From assembly GCF_030704535.1 (NCBI RefSeq), contig NC_081811.1, forward strand, positions 4,257,001-4,321,000: a stretch of 64,000 bases of DNA, given 5' to 3'. Position 1 is the stretch's first letter. Each line of letters begins with the position of its first letter. Source of the DNA: Vitis vinifera (lineage: Eukaryota; Streptophyta; Magnoliopsida; Vitales; Vitaceae). Below the pieces are notes generated by a model. It was given only the letters and a program-made list of their open reading frames with translations, searched no databases and was not told the origin of the DNA. The translations under genes and the position numbers were made by a program. Below, one piece after another: positions 1 to 12,800 of the stretch.

Positions 1-3000
1 TGAAAGATCATTATTCATTGGATTCAAAAAGCGCAATATCTATCAAAAAGGGAGAGAAGACAAAAGCATAAAGACACAATGTCTTATTGTTAAAACCCAA
101 GTTAGTTGCAAAATTAGCCGACCTTGCATGAAATTGCTTATTATGGTTTATGAGGTAGACACGAACATTATAAGTCTTCCCAAAAAAAAGGAATATCATG
201 ACAAATTTGAAGATAGTTCTTTTAAGGCTTAGTCTTAATTTTGAAAATAATTCATAAATATTTTTCAAAAATAAAAAAGGGTTGACCGAGAACTTGAAGA
301 CAACTAGTTTGAAAGGCAAAATGAGAAAAGTATAAGACAAATTACCAAAAAAAAAATGAAAAGAGAAAAAAAAGTGTAAAAATATTTTAAGCTTAATAAA
401 ATTTCGTTTCCTATTTTATCCAATTTTATTTCTCTTGAATAATAAAAATTTAAAAATACATTTTAAAAAAATAGTTTATTATATTTTATTTTCTTCTTTG
501 GTTTTCATAATGAGAAAAGTCAAGAGCCTTTTTATTTTCTTTTCATCTTCGGTCTCGGTACTCTTCTAGATGGCAAACGACACGGTGAGCCGTTGAACGA
601 GCCTCCGCCCACTTTGTACGAGGGCCCAGCCAGAAGATGCGATTCAATTAAAAAAATAAAAATGGATATAATAAAGATTGACGGGAAGAGGGTTGGCGGG
701 AATTTTATAAATAAACTACAAGAGGAACGGCGGCTCTGCTTGGAAAAATGGTAAATTATTGAAGTGATAACGCCATAACTTAGAATATGAGCCATTGGCT
801 TATATGATGACTAAGTACAAATTATTGAATAAAAAAAGCAAGAAATGTCCAAGCTATAAAAATAAGACCTATGTTAAAGTATAAATAAATAAAACTTTTT
901 TTATTATATAATGGTACTCAAATATTTTCATGTCATGATTGAGATATTACATTGACCCGAATTTTACAATAATAATAAGTATTATTATAAAAAAACTTAG
1001 AATATGTTTGTCAATATTTTTATTTGAAATATTTTTTTTTATTAAATATTTTTTCATAAAATATTATTAGTGATTTTTAAAAATTTTAAAAATATTTTCT
1101 AAAATTTATCCAACACTTAAATTTTTTTCAAAAACACTTTTTTCGAATTCTTTCCTTTCTACTCTTTTTTCAAGGGATTTTTTAGAAATGTAACACTAAA
1201 GATTTGAATATCTCCATTTGCATCTTTCCATATGCCTGATTTTTATTGGATGATAATGGAAGGCATATAATGTACCAAATATGAAGAATGATTTTCCTCT
1301 AAGCTTCTGGCAAATTGCAAGAGCTCCTTTCAAGCTTTTCTGGCCAAACTGACACAAAAGGCCCAATAACTGAAAAGCCCATTCCGCCCACATGGGGGAC
1401 CATGAGCCAGCCCACGGTCCCATTCCAACTGAACTCTGATTGTGACTTGGGCCGCCAGGCCCTAACAAATTTTAAAAACCAAATCCCCGGCTGCTTGTCC
1501 GACACTTGAGTCAAACTTTGAAGCAAAGACTTCTTCCGGCCACCATCAATCCCATTCGAACAGTTAACTCCACTGCACCCGCGTAGCACCACACCCACCC
1601 CCCTTCCCCTCCCAGGCCACGCATGCCATGCACATGCACGTGTCTGATAATTACCGTTAATAATCGTGTCATCAGCTTTATCTTCTTTTTAAATATCTCG
1701 GGTCCCTCCTACAACGTGGACGCCATTTTCCACACCACCACTCTAGATGAACGGTCAAGATCAATCCTCGAATTGTCCCCACAAGCCCACATCAGTACCG
1801 CCCACTTGCTTAAACGTTCAAAAAGTTCAAAATCCAAGTCTCTTCAAGCCCTTTGCCATTTTGTACGTGTTTTAAGAGAGAGAGATGATAAGATTGAGAA
1901 GGAGATAAGAACCAAAGTCAGCATCCGGTGAAACCCAGAAGACACAATTTTTTGAAACAATTAGTAATAAAATAATAAAATATTTACAAAAAGGGGTCCA
2001 TCCAATCTCAGCTCTACATGGGCCCCTTTTCATTTCAAATTTCAATTTTTTGAGCCGTTAATTTCAGATCCGAGGGCTGGGATTCAAACTTGAAAAAAGT
2101 GCGAATTCAAAATCGACAAGGAATTCAAAAACGTTTAGTTCATTTTGGCTTCTTATTGGATATTCTATTGTTTACTGCCTCTCTCTTTTGCCTTATTTAC
2201 AACCAAAAACCCATCTTTTAATAAATAAAATCTCTACTTATTTTTTAAAGGAAAAAAATTATTTTATATCTATTTTTTTTCTTAATATCCAAAATTTAGC
2301 CCCCAAAGTGAAAATTTTAAAATAAAGATGGAGAATAATTGAAATGAAATTTGTATTTATGCATTAAATATAGTTTAATTAAATGGGGTCCAACAAATGG
2401 ATAACACGCCACGAATTTGAAATAATTTCCCACGTAAGTTAACTATATTTTAATGACCAAAAACTTAAAGAAATTAGCTTAAGCCACGTGGACACAGTTC
2501 GGAAAACGAAATTTCCTACGTGACTGTTGTTACATTAAAAATAAAATTAAAAATTAAAAACAATTATAAAATACAATGAATATTAAAATATTACACGTCT
2601 AATTGGTCTAAACAATCTTGGTGCAAAAATATTAAGAAATTATAGGCAGTTCAAATGAATGTCATTCTTATTGCTTGCAATGGAAAACAACACCTTATAA
2701 AACATAGCCCCGTGTTGTAAACAAACATTAAAAAGTAAAATAAAAATAATAAATAAATAAAATAGCTTAATATTTAAAAATGGAAAAACGAAAACGTTTT
2801 TGTCAAGATTTTGAACCCATTGGGAAATTATTCTTGAAAGAATTATAAGCTTTTTATAAGTGTTGGACAAAGTTATAAATTTATTTTTTAAAAACTAGAG
2901 AATAGAAAAATATTTGCGAATTGTTCTTCAAAAATAAAAAAATAATTTTTTGACTAAGGCCCGTTTGGAAGATTTTAATGACTGTTTTAAAGAATAACTC

Positions 3001-3640
3001 TATGATATTTTGTATAATAGATATTTATTTGAGAACTTGGAATAGTTGGTTTTTTATATTTATATAATTATTTTTTTAAATAATTTAAAAAATAAATAAG
3101 AATAATTAAAATAAAATAAAATAAAACAAGTTCTAAAAAATTTATCAAATATCTTTTTGAGTTTGAAAAATAGTTTTTCTTTTTTTAAAATAAAAATTTA
3201 TTTATTAAAGTAATTTTACTGTCTATATATACAATTGCTTTTATGGAATGTTTTGAGTAATAATCAAAAACATGAAAAATACTTTGAAATTTTTTACATT
3301 CTGTATAAATATACAATATTTTAAAACTTTTCTAAAAAAAAATTTTCTAGAATTTTTTTTTCAATGTGACTAAATAGGCACAACTCCTTGAAAATAATTC
3401 TTAGAAATAGCTTTCATCAAGCACTTTTCCTTAAAAAGTATAAAAAAAATTTAATTTTTTTAATGTTTAAATAATAAATATTTCTCTTATAAAAAAAAGG
3501 TTTTGAAGAAAACATTACGTGTAATAAAACTATAAAATTGCTCTCAAGCAGTGTCCAAAAATGAGGGAAATTTAGAGAGGGAAATGAAGAAGCAATATCC
3601 AATTTGACAAACAGCTGAAATTAAAATTATGGATGGGTAG
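1..3640. other. AT-rich intergenic spacer
   Basis: No gene is supported here. Most of the stretch is A/T homopolymer-rich DNA. Two segments are less AT-rich (about 530-770 and 1290-1930), but their open frames are short, overlap on both strands and resemble no family I know. A fragment starting near 2958 reads like the end of a 'gcccgtttgg' MITE, but no matching right end was found. ACGT-core words occur, for example a CACGTG-containing word near 1637 and one near 2486; they lie more than 1 kb from the next start codon, so no function is claimed. Confidence 0.6.
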
Positions 3641-3896
3641 GCGGCAGCCTTGCAGGCTGGGAGACTTGGGACATGGCCGAGTCTTAACGTTGATATGGGA
3701 ATAGGAAGTCAAAGCCGTGAAGTTGAAGCTGCAGTTTCCCAAACCGCGTCTTGCTTATAAAAAGTCCAAAGCGGTGGTGGTGGATCTGTACACATTCCAC
3801 ACTCCTGAACAAAATAATATTAGGAATTTTCAAAATAATACAAAGGGCAGTTTTGGGAAGCTCAGTGTCTTTCTTTTATTTAAAGTCCAAGAGAAG

Positions 3897-3903
<7 letters not shown>

Positions 3904-3927
<24 letters not shown>
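3904..3927 (+). repeat. (GA)n microsatellite in the 5' leader
   Basis: An uninterrupted run of about twelve AG dinucleotides sits some 55 bases before the start codon of the RING-CH gene, inside purine-rich DNA that is probably its 5' UTR. GA/CT runs in plant leaders can bind BBR/BPC (GAGA-binding) factors; that role is an inference here. Confidence 0.8.
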
Positions 3928-3980
3928 ATACAGAGGAAAACAGAGAGGAAGTTTGACAACCCGAAAGAAGAAGAAGAATT

Positions 3981-6038
3981 ATGGGAGATGTTGTGTTGTT
4001 TGTGGATGATTTTGAATTGAATTCTGCAGTTCCACACTGTAGAATCTGCCATGAAGCGGAATTCGAGAGCTGTAAGACCTTGGAGGCTCCCTGTGCTTGC
4101 TCTGGAACCGTTAAGGTAAAGAAAGAAAGGGGGTATTTTCTTGGTTTTGCTTTCGGAATTTGAGGTTTGGTGATTTTTCTGATTTGGGTTTTGTTTTTTT
4201 GTCTTTAGTTTGCTCATAGAGATTGTATACAGAGGTGGTGCAATGAAAAAGGGAACACAACTTGTGAAATCTGTCTCCAGGTTTGAATTCCTCTTTCCTT
4301 CTCTGTTTTTTGGAAGCTCTTTGTTTTGTGTTTTCTTGTTTTTGAAAGCAAAGAAATCAATCATCTGGGCTCTTCTGTCTGTTGTCTGTGCTTTGTTTGA
4401 AGTGGGTTTGTGTTGTTTTTTGTCTTGAACGATTCAAACTCTTGTTTTTCTTTGTTTTTTTTTTCCGTTTGTTTTGAATATTGGAGTTCTCAATGTTACC
4501 TTTTATTTAACCTTCCTTGAAGCCTAGTTCTCTTTCTCCTCTCCCTCCCTCTCTCTCTCTCTCTCTCTCTCTATACAAATAATTTAAAAAGTTAGACTTC
4601 TATTTTATTATCCAGCCTATTCTATTTAGGAATAATTTGCATTAAAAAAATCTTTTTATTTTTAATTTTTTTTCCGGCTTTGTTTCTGTTCTTTTTCAAT
4701 CTTGTCTTGTTCAAATTTTCTTTGACAGTCCTTTTCACGCATTTGAATTTGAAAACTGAGGTCTAATCAATGAAAATGAACTATAAATTGCAGGAATATG
4801 AACCAGGCTACACAGCACCACCACCCCCCAAGAAGGCTCAGCTGGTTGATGTAGCAGTGACCATTAGGTATCTTTCCTCATTCACTCATACACAAATTAT
4901 ACCAAAAAGATATGATACTAAAAAAGAAAAACCCTTTTCAAAGTTTCTGAAATTGGAGCAATTGCTATTTTAGGATCATTTCTGCTGATGGGTATTGTGT
5001 ATTTGTACATGGAGTTAGATGTTTGCTTGATGTTTTTCTTTATGGATTCTTTAGGGGAAGTTTGGAAATTCCAAGAAGACGGCAGGAGCTGGAGGACCCA
5101 AGAAGAGTGGCCATGGCTGATGGCCCTGAATGCACAGCAGCTGCAGATAGAGGTGCTTCTTGCTGCAGAGTAGTGGCTCTCATTGTAAGTTCTCTACATC
5201 ATAACTTTTCTTCACCATTAATTTATGAAAAAGAAAACCCCATTTGGTGGAAACATGCCTTGTGGCTTACATACCTTTTCTAATAGATGAAGTTAGTTTA
5301 ACAAAATGATGAGGAACACCTTCTGGATTAGCTTGGCCCAAAACGTAATGGGGAACCACTTTTTGACTACATTGACATGTGATATAAAATTCACAAGGAG
5401 TGTATTAATTGGATTATTCAAACCGCCCAAAATATTATCGGTAAACTGTACGGGTAGGATCGGTTGTTGGGGACAACCATGTGGGCCAGTATGATTATGG
5501 GACTCATTGAACCATTATTAATGGGTGGCACAACTACAATTCAAAATTTTTCTGGTATGAAAGAATTTATTCAAATGTTTTTTAACCATTTAAATTCTTA
5601 ATTTTGCTGGCAGTTTACCGTCCTTTTGCTTGTGAGACATCTGTTTGCTGTGGTTACGGGCAGCACAGAAGATTATCCATTCACACTTCTAACAGTAAGT
5701 ACCTGAATTTTCCTTCTTACAGCTACTTCAACTTTCCAATTATCATCTCTGATTGTGTTTGTTTGGTGAATTTTGCAGTTACTTATACTAAGGACTAGTG
5801 GAATTATTCTCCCTATGTACATAGTCATTCGAACAATTTCAGCTATTCAAAACAGCATCCGGGAACACTATTATGTAAGTTCTCCAGAGCCCATGCAATA
5901 GTTACTGCAACTAATCCATTCCTCTAGTCTTTTTTTGTAATTAGTTTATTTTTTATACAGCAGGATTCTGAAGATGAAAGCCCAGAAGAAGTAGACGATG
6001 AAGAAGATGAGGAGCAGCCACTTCATAGTGGGGTCTGA
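3981..6038 (+). CDS. RING-CH (MARCH-like) membrane E3 ubiquitin ligase
   Basis: Predicted E3 ubiquitin ligase of about 221 residues in seven exons: 3981-4115, 4209-4280, 4794-4867, 5055-5184, 5614-5694, 5779-5874, 5961-6038 (the last acceptor could be 5964). All junctions keep frame. Exons 1-2 encode a C4HC3 RING-CH finger at about residues 20-68: CRICHEAEF, then CAC, then the His of FAHRDC, then CEIC. This variant is typical of MARCH-type ligases, which recruit an E2 and ubiquitylate membrane proteins. A proline-rich linker follows ([12 protein letters not shown]). Two hydrophobic segments, around [14 protein letters not shown] and [17 protein letters not shown], suggest a membrane hairpin. 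The C-terminus is acidic ([19 protein letters not shown]). The size and order fit the plant RINGv/DUF3675 group. The substrate is unknown. MSH6 follows in convergent orientation. Confidence 0.88.
4537..4573 (+). repeat. (CT)n microsatellite in intron 2
   Basis: A CT-rich run, pure (CT)n in its second half, lies in intron 2 of the RING-CH gene. It is probably length-variable between individuals. No function is implied. Confidence 0.7.
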
Positions 6039-6867
6039 GTAGAGCCCTAATGTATTTTTCCCATGCCTTAATTCATTTGTACAAGAGCATAATATCTATG
6101 CTCCTCAGTTGAAACTCCCCCTTTTTTGGGTAAGTGAATAGAGTTTTCTTCAAAAGCAGCTTATGGAAGAAGGGATCAATCATTTACTGGCACCTTCATT
6201 AGTTTACTAGTTAAGTAAATGACAAATCTTATGGTAAGTAAACAAAAGAATAAAAACAACACCCAACAGCAATGCACATCAGTAGGATGAACCTTTTTAA
6301 ACCAATTTACATTTTGCTTACAATTCAAGTCAGTTGGATCAACAGCCAAATTGGTGAATTGGTGGGGATGGCCAACAACCTCACCTTTTTTCTTTTCCTT
6401 TTTTCTCTGGCTGCAGTCACTTCATTAGATTCTAGCGTTCCATGGAACTAATTTCATAGGGGCCTCTCTTTCAATGGGACAAGAAACAATTAGTCTTGTG
6501 CCAACCGCATCGGTTCACCAGAAATCTTTATACAAATATAGCAATGTACAATTACAAAAACAATGTACACAATTGATACCCTTATAGATCCTGTGTCAAT
6601 TTTACATCAAATGCTCTACCCAAAAATGCAATCAGTATATCTTCGGCTATGGCCCCAAATTTGATGCTTCCACTGTAACAGCTTGGTAGTTCAAAGCATC
6701 AAAGCCATAGATGCCCAACAAAGATGTTCTTGGAAATCTGAATTGAACTGTTAGTTCAGCCAGGATCCCCACTCCGCACCTTCATCTTTTCTGCTCATCA
6801 ATCAATTCTTACATCAAAGATGGGCTACCAGTGCAAAATTTGTGTCCACTGAAACACTCTCATCTGT
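6039..6867. other. Convergent 3' untranslated regions
   Basis: This gap lies between the stop codons of the RING-CH gene (+) and MSH6 (-). It probably holds both 3' UTRs and perhaps an overlap of transcript ends. No open frame of interest and no transposon end was seen. Confidence 0.6.
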
Positions 6868-9800
6868 TTAATTCTGATCAAGAAATATTCTTGCTCTCTG
6901 CTGAAGGTCACTCAGCGAAGAAGCATGTATGTCCTTGAAAGACTTGTGGTAACTCAATTTTGCTACACCGTTAATCAAGCTTTGGATGAAGAATACCACA
7001 TCATCTTCTGAATTTTGGGATGATAATCTTTCATCACATCCATCATCAGATCCCTTCCTGTGCCTACCATATATGCCCTCAATCTCTCTTGACTTAGCAG
7101 CAGCCTTTTGAAGTACAGAGTTAGGAAGTCCTGAAAGGTGTACCAGTAAGACACAGGAAATCTCATATATTAGTAAAAAAGACAACAATGACTGTAGCCC
7201 ATGATTAGGCACATGAATTAAACAGCCATATCAGGAAGATTTATCACAAATTGGGTTAGCAAAAATTAATAGTCTGCTAATGTAAGTTCCTCAATAAGAG
7301 AAAAATAACAATAGAAAGAAACCTTACCAGCTAGCCGTGCAACATTGACGCCATAGCTTTTAGGGCATGCACCAGGCCTCAACCTGTAAAGAAAAGTTAC
7401 TTCCTCCACGCCTCCAACTCCCTTTCCGACTTGACATGCCATATGGCATAGGGAGACCTATACAATGTGCACAACATGGAGTAAAAAAGTGGATGGATGA
7501 TATCCTGAAAATCCCTAGGGTTGTAAGACCGAGATCAATAATAAAACTCATTATGGGTTATAATATGAGTATATTTGATTTGCACAGATGGTCATCTATG
7601 TTGCAACTCAATCATTATTTTCATTTGGCATCTAAACAAAGTAACTAATCAAAACACCCTCATTGTCAATGGGTTGGTGGTTGTGTAGACATAAATTACA
7701 TCCCAGTTTTCTAAGGAAATTTACTCATCAGAGGAAACAAAAGCACACCTTGGAATTTTTTTTGTAGTCTACTGCTAATCGGTGATAGTGAGTAGAAAAC
7801 ATTCCTCGACACCGCACCTTATGAACAAAATGTTCAAGAACTGATTCCCTGCCAAGCATAAACTGACATCAGCAGCACATCATCTGGTGAATGCCTTAGA
7901 GATGCAAGGGGAGAAATGGTAGTAAAAAATTGCGTTGATTAGAAAGTGGATGCATGTTCAGATGGCACTTACGCAATTGCTTGTCCATCTGACGTTGATG
8001 TCCCACGTCCAAGTTCATCCAGTGCCACCAGTGAATTGCAGGTTGCTGATGTCTGCAATATTATAAAAAAAAAAATGTTCACTGCATGAAAATGCATCTA
8101 TCTATATCTGCACACAATCTGTTTACCTATAAAAAAAGAATGTGATATGTAAAACATTTAGGCACCTGATACTGACATATTGTGTTTTGCTTGGGAGAGA
8201 TCAAACTAAAATGCAATATATCATGAGATGGGAAATTGGAATGAAATGTGAAACAAGTACAAGAAAAATCTTTAATTGATCTTTACAAGCTTCTCAAAAC
8301 ATCAAGATACCATATACTTGGACCAGAAGCAATGGAACATTTAGTAATAAAAGAATTGAATTAGAAAAAGGAATCCCACCAGCATAGATGCAGTTTCAGA
8401 AAGCTCTGTTAAAAATGTACTTTGGCCAGCCATAATATTATCTTTTGCACCCATCCTAACAAAGATGCGGTCCACAGGTGAAAGCTCAAAGCTTTCTGCA
8501 GGCACATCAGCTCCCACCTAGGAAGGAACCAAAGGTGAAATTACCAAATAGATCAAGAGAAAAATCACCAAGTCAGAAAAACAAGAATCTTACCTGGGCC
8601 AAAATAACAGCCAAGCAAACTTGGCGAAGAAGAGTTGATTTTCCACCCATGTTTGGACCAGTGAGAAGGATAAAGCAGGCATGATCAGAACCACCAATAG
8701 TAATGTCATTGGGGACAAATGTACCCTTCCCTAAAGAATCACTCCTAAGAACAGGATGTCCTAAACTTTTTGCAGTAAAGCATGGCACTTCATTTGAATT
8801 GGATAACCCTGAGATCACTGGCCGGCATGTTGGTCCTTCATAGTAGTCATTTGCGATTGCTAAACTGATCAATACATCCAGTTCTGTGACATGTAACAAC
8901 CAATTTCAGCAATGCAAACTGAACAGAGATTGGATTCAGAGAAATATATGCCATGCTTTTCCACTTTTATAATTGCTTCAACAAGATCTTGAATCCAAAA
9001 GTAATTATTTTTCCTATTTAATAATGGTGTTCAACACATAGAATGAAAACTGGAAAAGGAAAAAAGAAACAAAAGTAGCCATCAAGATTTTATCGCACTG
9101 AGGGCCAGGTTAGCATGCATGCATTTACACACCTACGTGCACACACACACAGAAACCAAAGCTAAGCACTAAGCTCCTACAAAACAAAATTGTCTGCACA
9201 TGAAGATTGAAATAGGGGTGATAAACTTCTTACAGTATAGGTACTAGGTCCACATGATAAAGATAGCCATAAAACCAAGCCCCAATTCCATACATAAAAG
9301 TGAATTCATGCGAACCTGCAGTTGAAGAAACCAACTGTCTCCACTTATCATGATGTTCACAGAAACGACTGATCAACCTTTGTAAAATGCTTCTCAACTT
9401 AGACTCCTTTTCTGATTCAGCATGTGAGAGCTCTCCTAAGAACTTCTTAATGTTTGGAGTCCAGTACCGGAAGAATCCCTGCATGTGGAAAACAAGAATA
9501 AAAATAAAGGGCATTGCACTGCTCAAAATTCAGTGCAGGTATGTAAAGTTCATCAACCAGATGGTAATGCCTTGCAATTATTATTTCAGATACCACATCT
9601 TTTTTATTGCTTACCTTTTTGGATGATCGTAATTCATAATCCCGAGGAATATTCCCCCGCAAACTTTCTGGCACTTCTAAAAGGTATGCTTCTTTTCCAA
9701 TTGTTACAAAATTTATCTGTAAAGGACCATCAGAGAATAGCAGCTGGTAAACATTTACAGGAACAAACATGGGAACATAGGTAGTTAAATATTAAACATC

Positions 9801-12800
9801 AAGACATATTCAAGCCAGTTCCTACTGATGCATCTCCAAGTAATTTCTGCTGCTCCTTTAAGTGCTTTTTCAACCTTAATTCAATCTCCTTGACTGTTTT
9901 ACAGGCAGAGTCATACTCCTTATCAACTCCTTCATGAGGTATTATACGTCCAGAATTATTGGCTTCCACCCAATCAAAAGCTTCCTTGAAATGGTTTATA
10001 ACTGAATGAATGTCAGGAAGACCTTTACCTGCACAAATGATTAAAAAATAAGAAGCCAAACAGGACTTTTGAATTTGGTTAACATAAAAGCCAACTGTAC
10101 CAGGTGTTAATAAATGATGTAGTAGTCCAGATTCAACATTTTCCAAAATGACACCAAGAGAAGAGCATGCTTGTGTCATTAATTCACATCCACGTAGAGC
10201 TGATATAAACTCCTGGAGCTGTTTCTTTGCCGCATCCTCATAGAAAACTACCTTGTTTGCATTCCTTCCATTAGCTTCACTGCATTCCATCAATATTGGT
10301 GAACGGTAAATAATTTTACATAACAGTTAGCAAGTTTTCTAAAAAGTTTAATCTGTAAAAATATTTATGGCCAACCATTTGCCATTACCTGCTAGCAAAG
10401 ATACGTGCAAGCAACCGCTCCATGTCTGGAAGCCTAGACAACTCTTTTCGAAATTCAAGTGCAGAAGGTAGATTAACTCCCTATAATGCAAGTTAATTAT
10501 CAAAATATGTTCATATAGCAGTAACAGCACTCATGAGTCATGAAATTTTAATTAGTCCTTCAATAACGAAATGGAGGATTAACCCTCCAAAACTGAGGCA
10601 TTAGCACCTCTTCATGACCCAGAGGTGTTTAAGATTTCATAGTTTCATAAATTGTGGTTCGAGGAGAAAACAATAACAACCATTCATAATTTCATAAGTT
10701 GTAGTCTGAAGAGAAACTAATAACAACCATTTTCTGTAAGCAGAAAAGCAAAGGAAAGGTTCTTCCACATTATTTTTTCATAGCAATAAATAATAAAGAT
10801 TTTTGACCTTCTTCTTTGACAGGCTGAGAAAATAGATCTTGGCTATTTATTTGAACATTCAGATCCCATGTATCAAGTTCAGCAAAAACATGTGAATGCT
10901 TTGTCTTTTCATAAGATTCCCCAGCTGTTTTTACATAGGCATGCTTTCATAACATACCTTTTTTTGTCACATTTGTAACACCATTTCAATGTATGTTTCA
11001 ACAAAGGTTTTCTAAGAACTAATTGATTTAAAATGCCAGAATTCAATGAACAGTCCAGCTAAGTTAATTCCCCTTGTTGATATAAAAAATAACAAATAAA
11101 TAATGCGAAAAGAAAACTCACTTAATTGTGATTCCTAATTTTATTTTATTTTTTGATAGGCAAATAGAATCTAATTAAAGGTGCCAAACAAAAAAAGGGG
11201 TACACCCTATTTATGTAAGGGGTATACAAGATGCAAATTGGGATTCATGGAAATTCAAATTCTCAAACCACATGATTGTAGAACAAGCAATCAATACGGT
11301 TAAAATAAAATATTACAAGGAAATATTCTGACACGTAACTTACCCTCAGACCTGCCACAGCATCCTGGCGTTCCCTAATTGAATCCAAATGGTATAAAGG
11401 TCTTGCAAGCCATGTCTTCAGCAACCTCTTACCAAATGCAGTCACACAGTGATTTAGTTGTGCATAGAGAGTCCTTCAAAGACAAATAAATCACCTAAGA
11501 CTAAGGCCAAAACCATATTGAATTTGACACATTGATGAGAGATAATTTTACCCTGATGAGTCTCCTTTTCTACTGTTCTCAAAAATCTCAAGGTTCTCCA
11601 GGGCAGCAGCATCAAGAACCATGTATGGCTTATGAAAGATATCACTAACACCAGAGTATGGAAATAACTCAAACTTAGCAAATCTAAGCAATGTTTCATC
11701 CATAAAAGCCTGCTTTAGATAGAAAAGAGTGCCCCCAAGGGCTGAAAGTGCAAGGCTGCCACTCTCGCCTGCATTCACCAACTTGGACAAAATGTCAGGT
11801 AGGCCCAAGGGATCTTCTTCAACAAAAGAACCCTTAACACTCAAATTTGCTTCATTTAAAGATCCAGAAACTGATAGATCATTGAAACATCTGTAGACAC
11901 TCCTGATTTCAGAAACAGTTTTCTTAGAGTCCCAGAATTCTGAGATTGGAACCAGTTCATTTACTAAAGGGCTTCTTGTATGTCTCATCAGTGCTCTCTC
12001 AGTTTCAGGACTGAGAAGGTTAGCTGGTTTTATAATCTCTACAGGCCTTAGCTCAGATAATAGACAACACAGGGTGCTGCACTCTGAATCATCCCTGAAC
12101 TGGTAAAAACAGAAGCACAGTTAGACAGAGAATACACAATGGTTATAAAAGAAAAAAAACCATTCCAGTAGAACAATTAATAGCTTTCAGAGACAAATGC
12201 ATACAAACTAACAAAACCTACTTCTTGATTGTATAAAAACTATTGAGAAGAAGCAAGAACAAGTCCCACTGAGGATCATATGCATCTACAAACAGCAAAG
12301 TACAAATGTGGCAAAGCAAAAATGAAAAAGTTTGTGTTTGATGCTTGGGAAGGCCTTCATCTTAACCACATGAAACTCGTAGGCATCACTGATATTAATT
12401 TATATTCCATTTCATCTCTATTGAGAAATGAAGAAATATATTTTAGGTTGTGGTGGTGGGGTGCGTGCAGCACACTCGATGTTGAACAGTCTAGATTTAT
12501 ACCTGTCCAAGAATAATCCTGCTTGTAGCAACATCAACTACACAAACACCAAAACTGCGTTCTTCAAACTGACAGCTTTCAGTTACTGCCATAAGGTAAG
12601 AAGCATCAGGGTTGGCTGATAGCATCTCGCCTTCAGTTAGTGTTCCCTTTGTGACCACTGCACATATTTCACGTTTCACAACCTTCAAAAACAACAAAAC
12701 GTGTTAACTACTAATCTTTTTTCTTCCTGCCTACCATGAGAAATACCAAGTAAAATAACATACAAAACTAAGCGAGGAAAAGTTGAAGTTTTCAACATTG

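Noticed and set aside
532-795. Minus-strand open frame of 87 codons in a less AT-rich segment
   Set aside because: No family resemblance, no clear splice partners and no domain; composition alone is not enough.
1196-1931. Several overlapping open frames on both strands
   Set aside because: They overlap each other in different frames, are short and carry no motif; likely chance frames in GC-richer DNA.
2958-3400. Possible MITE starting 'aaggcccgtttgg'
   Set aside because: The left end looks right, but no inverted right end or target duplication was found.
3876-4364. Minus-strand frame of 162 codons over the RING-CH gene start
   Set aside because: Its Ser-Leu run is the antisense of the GA microsatellite, and the rest lies opposite verified exons.
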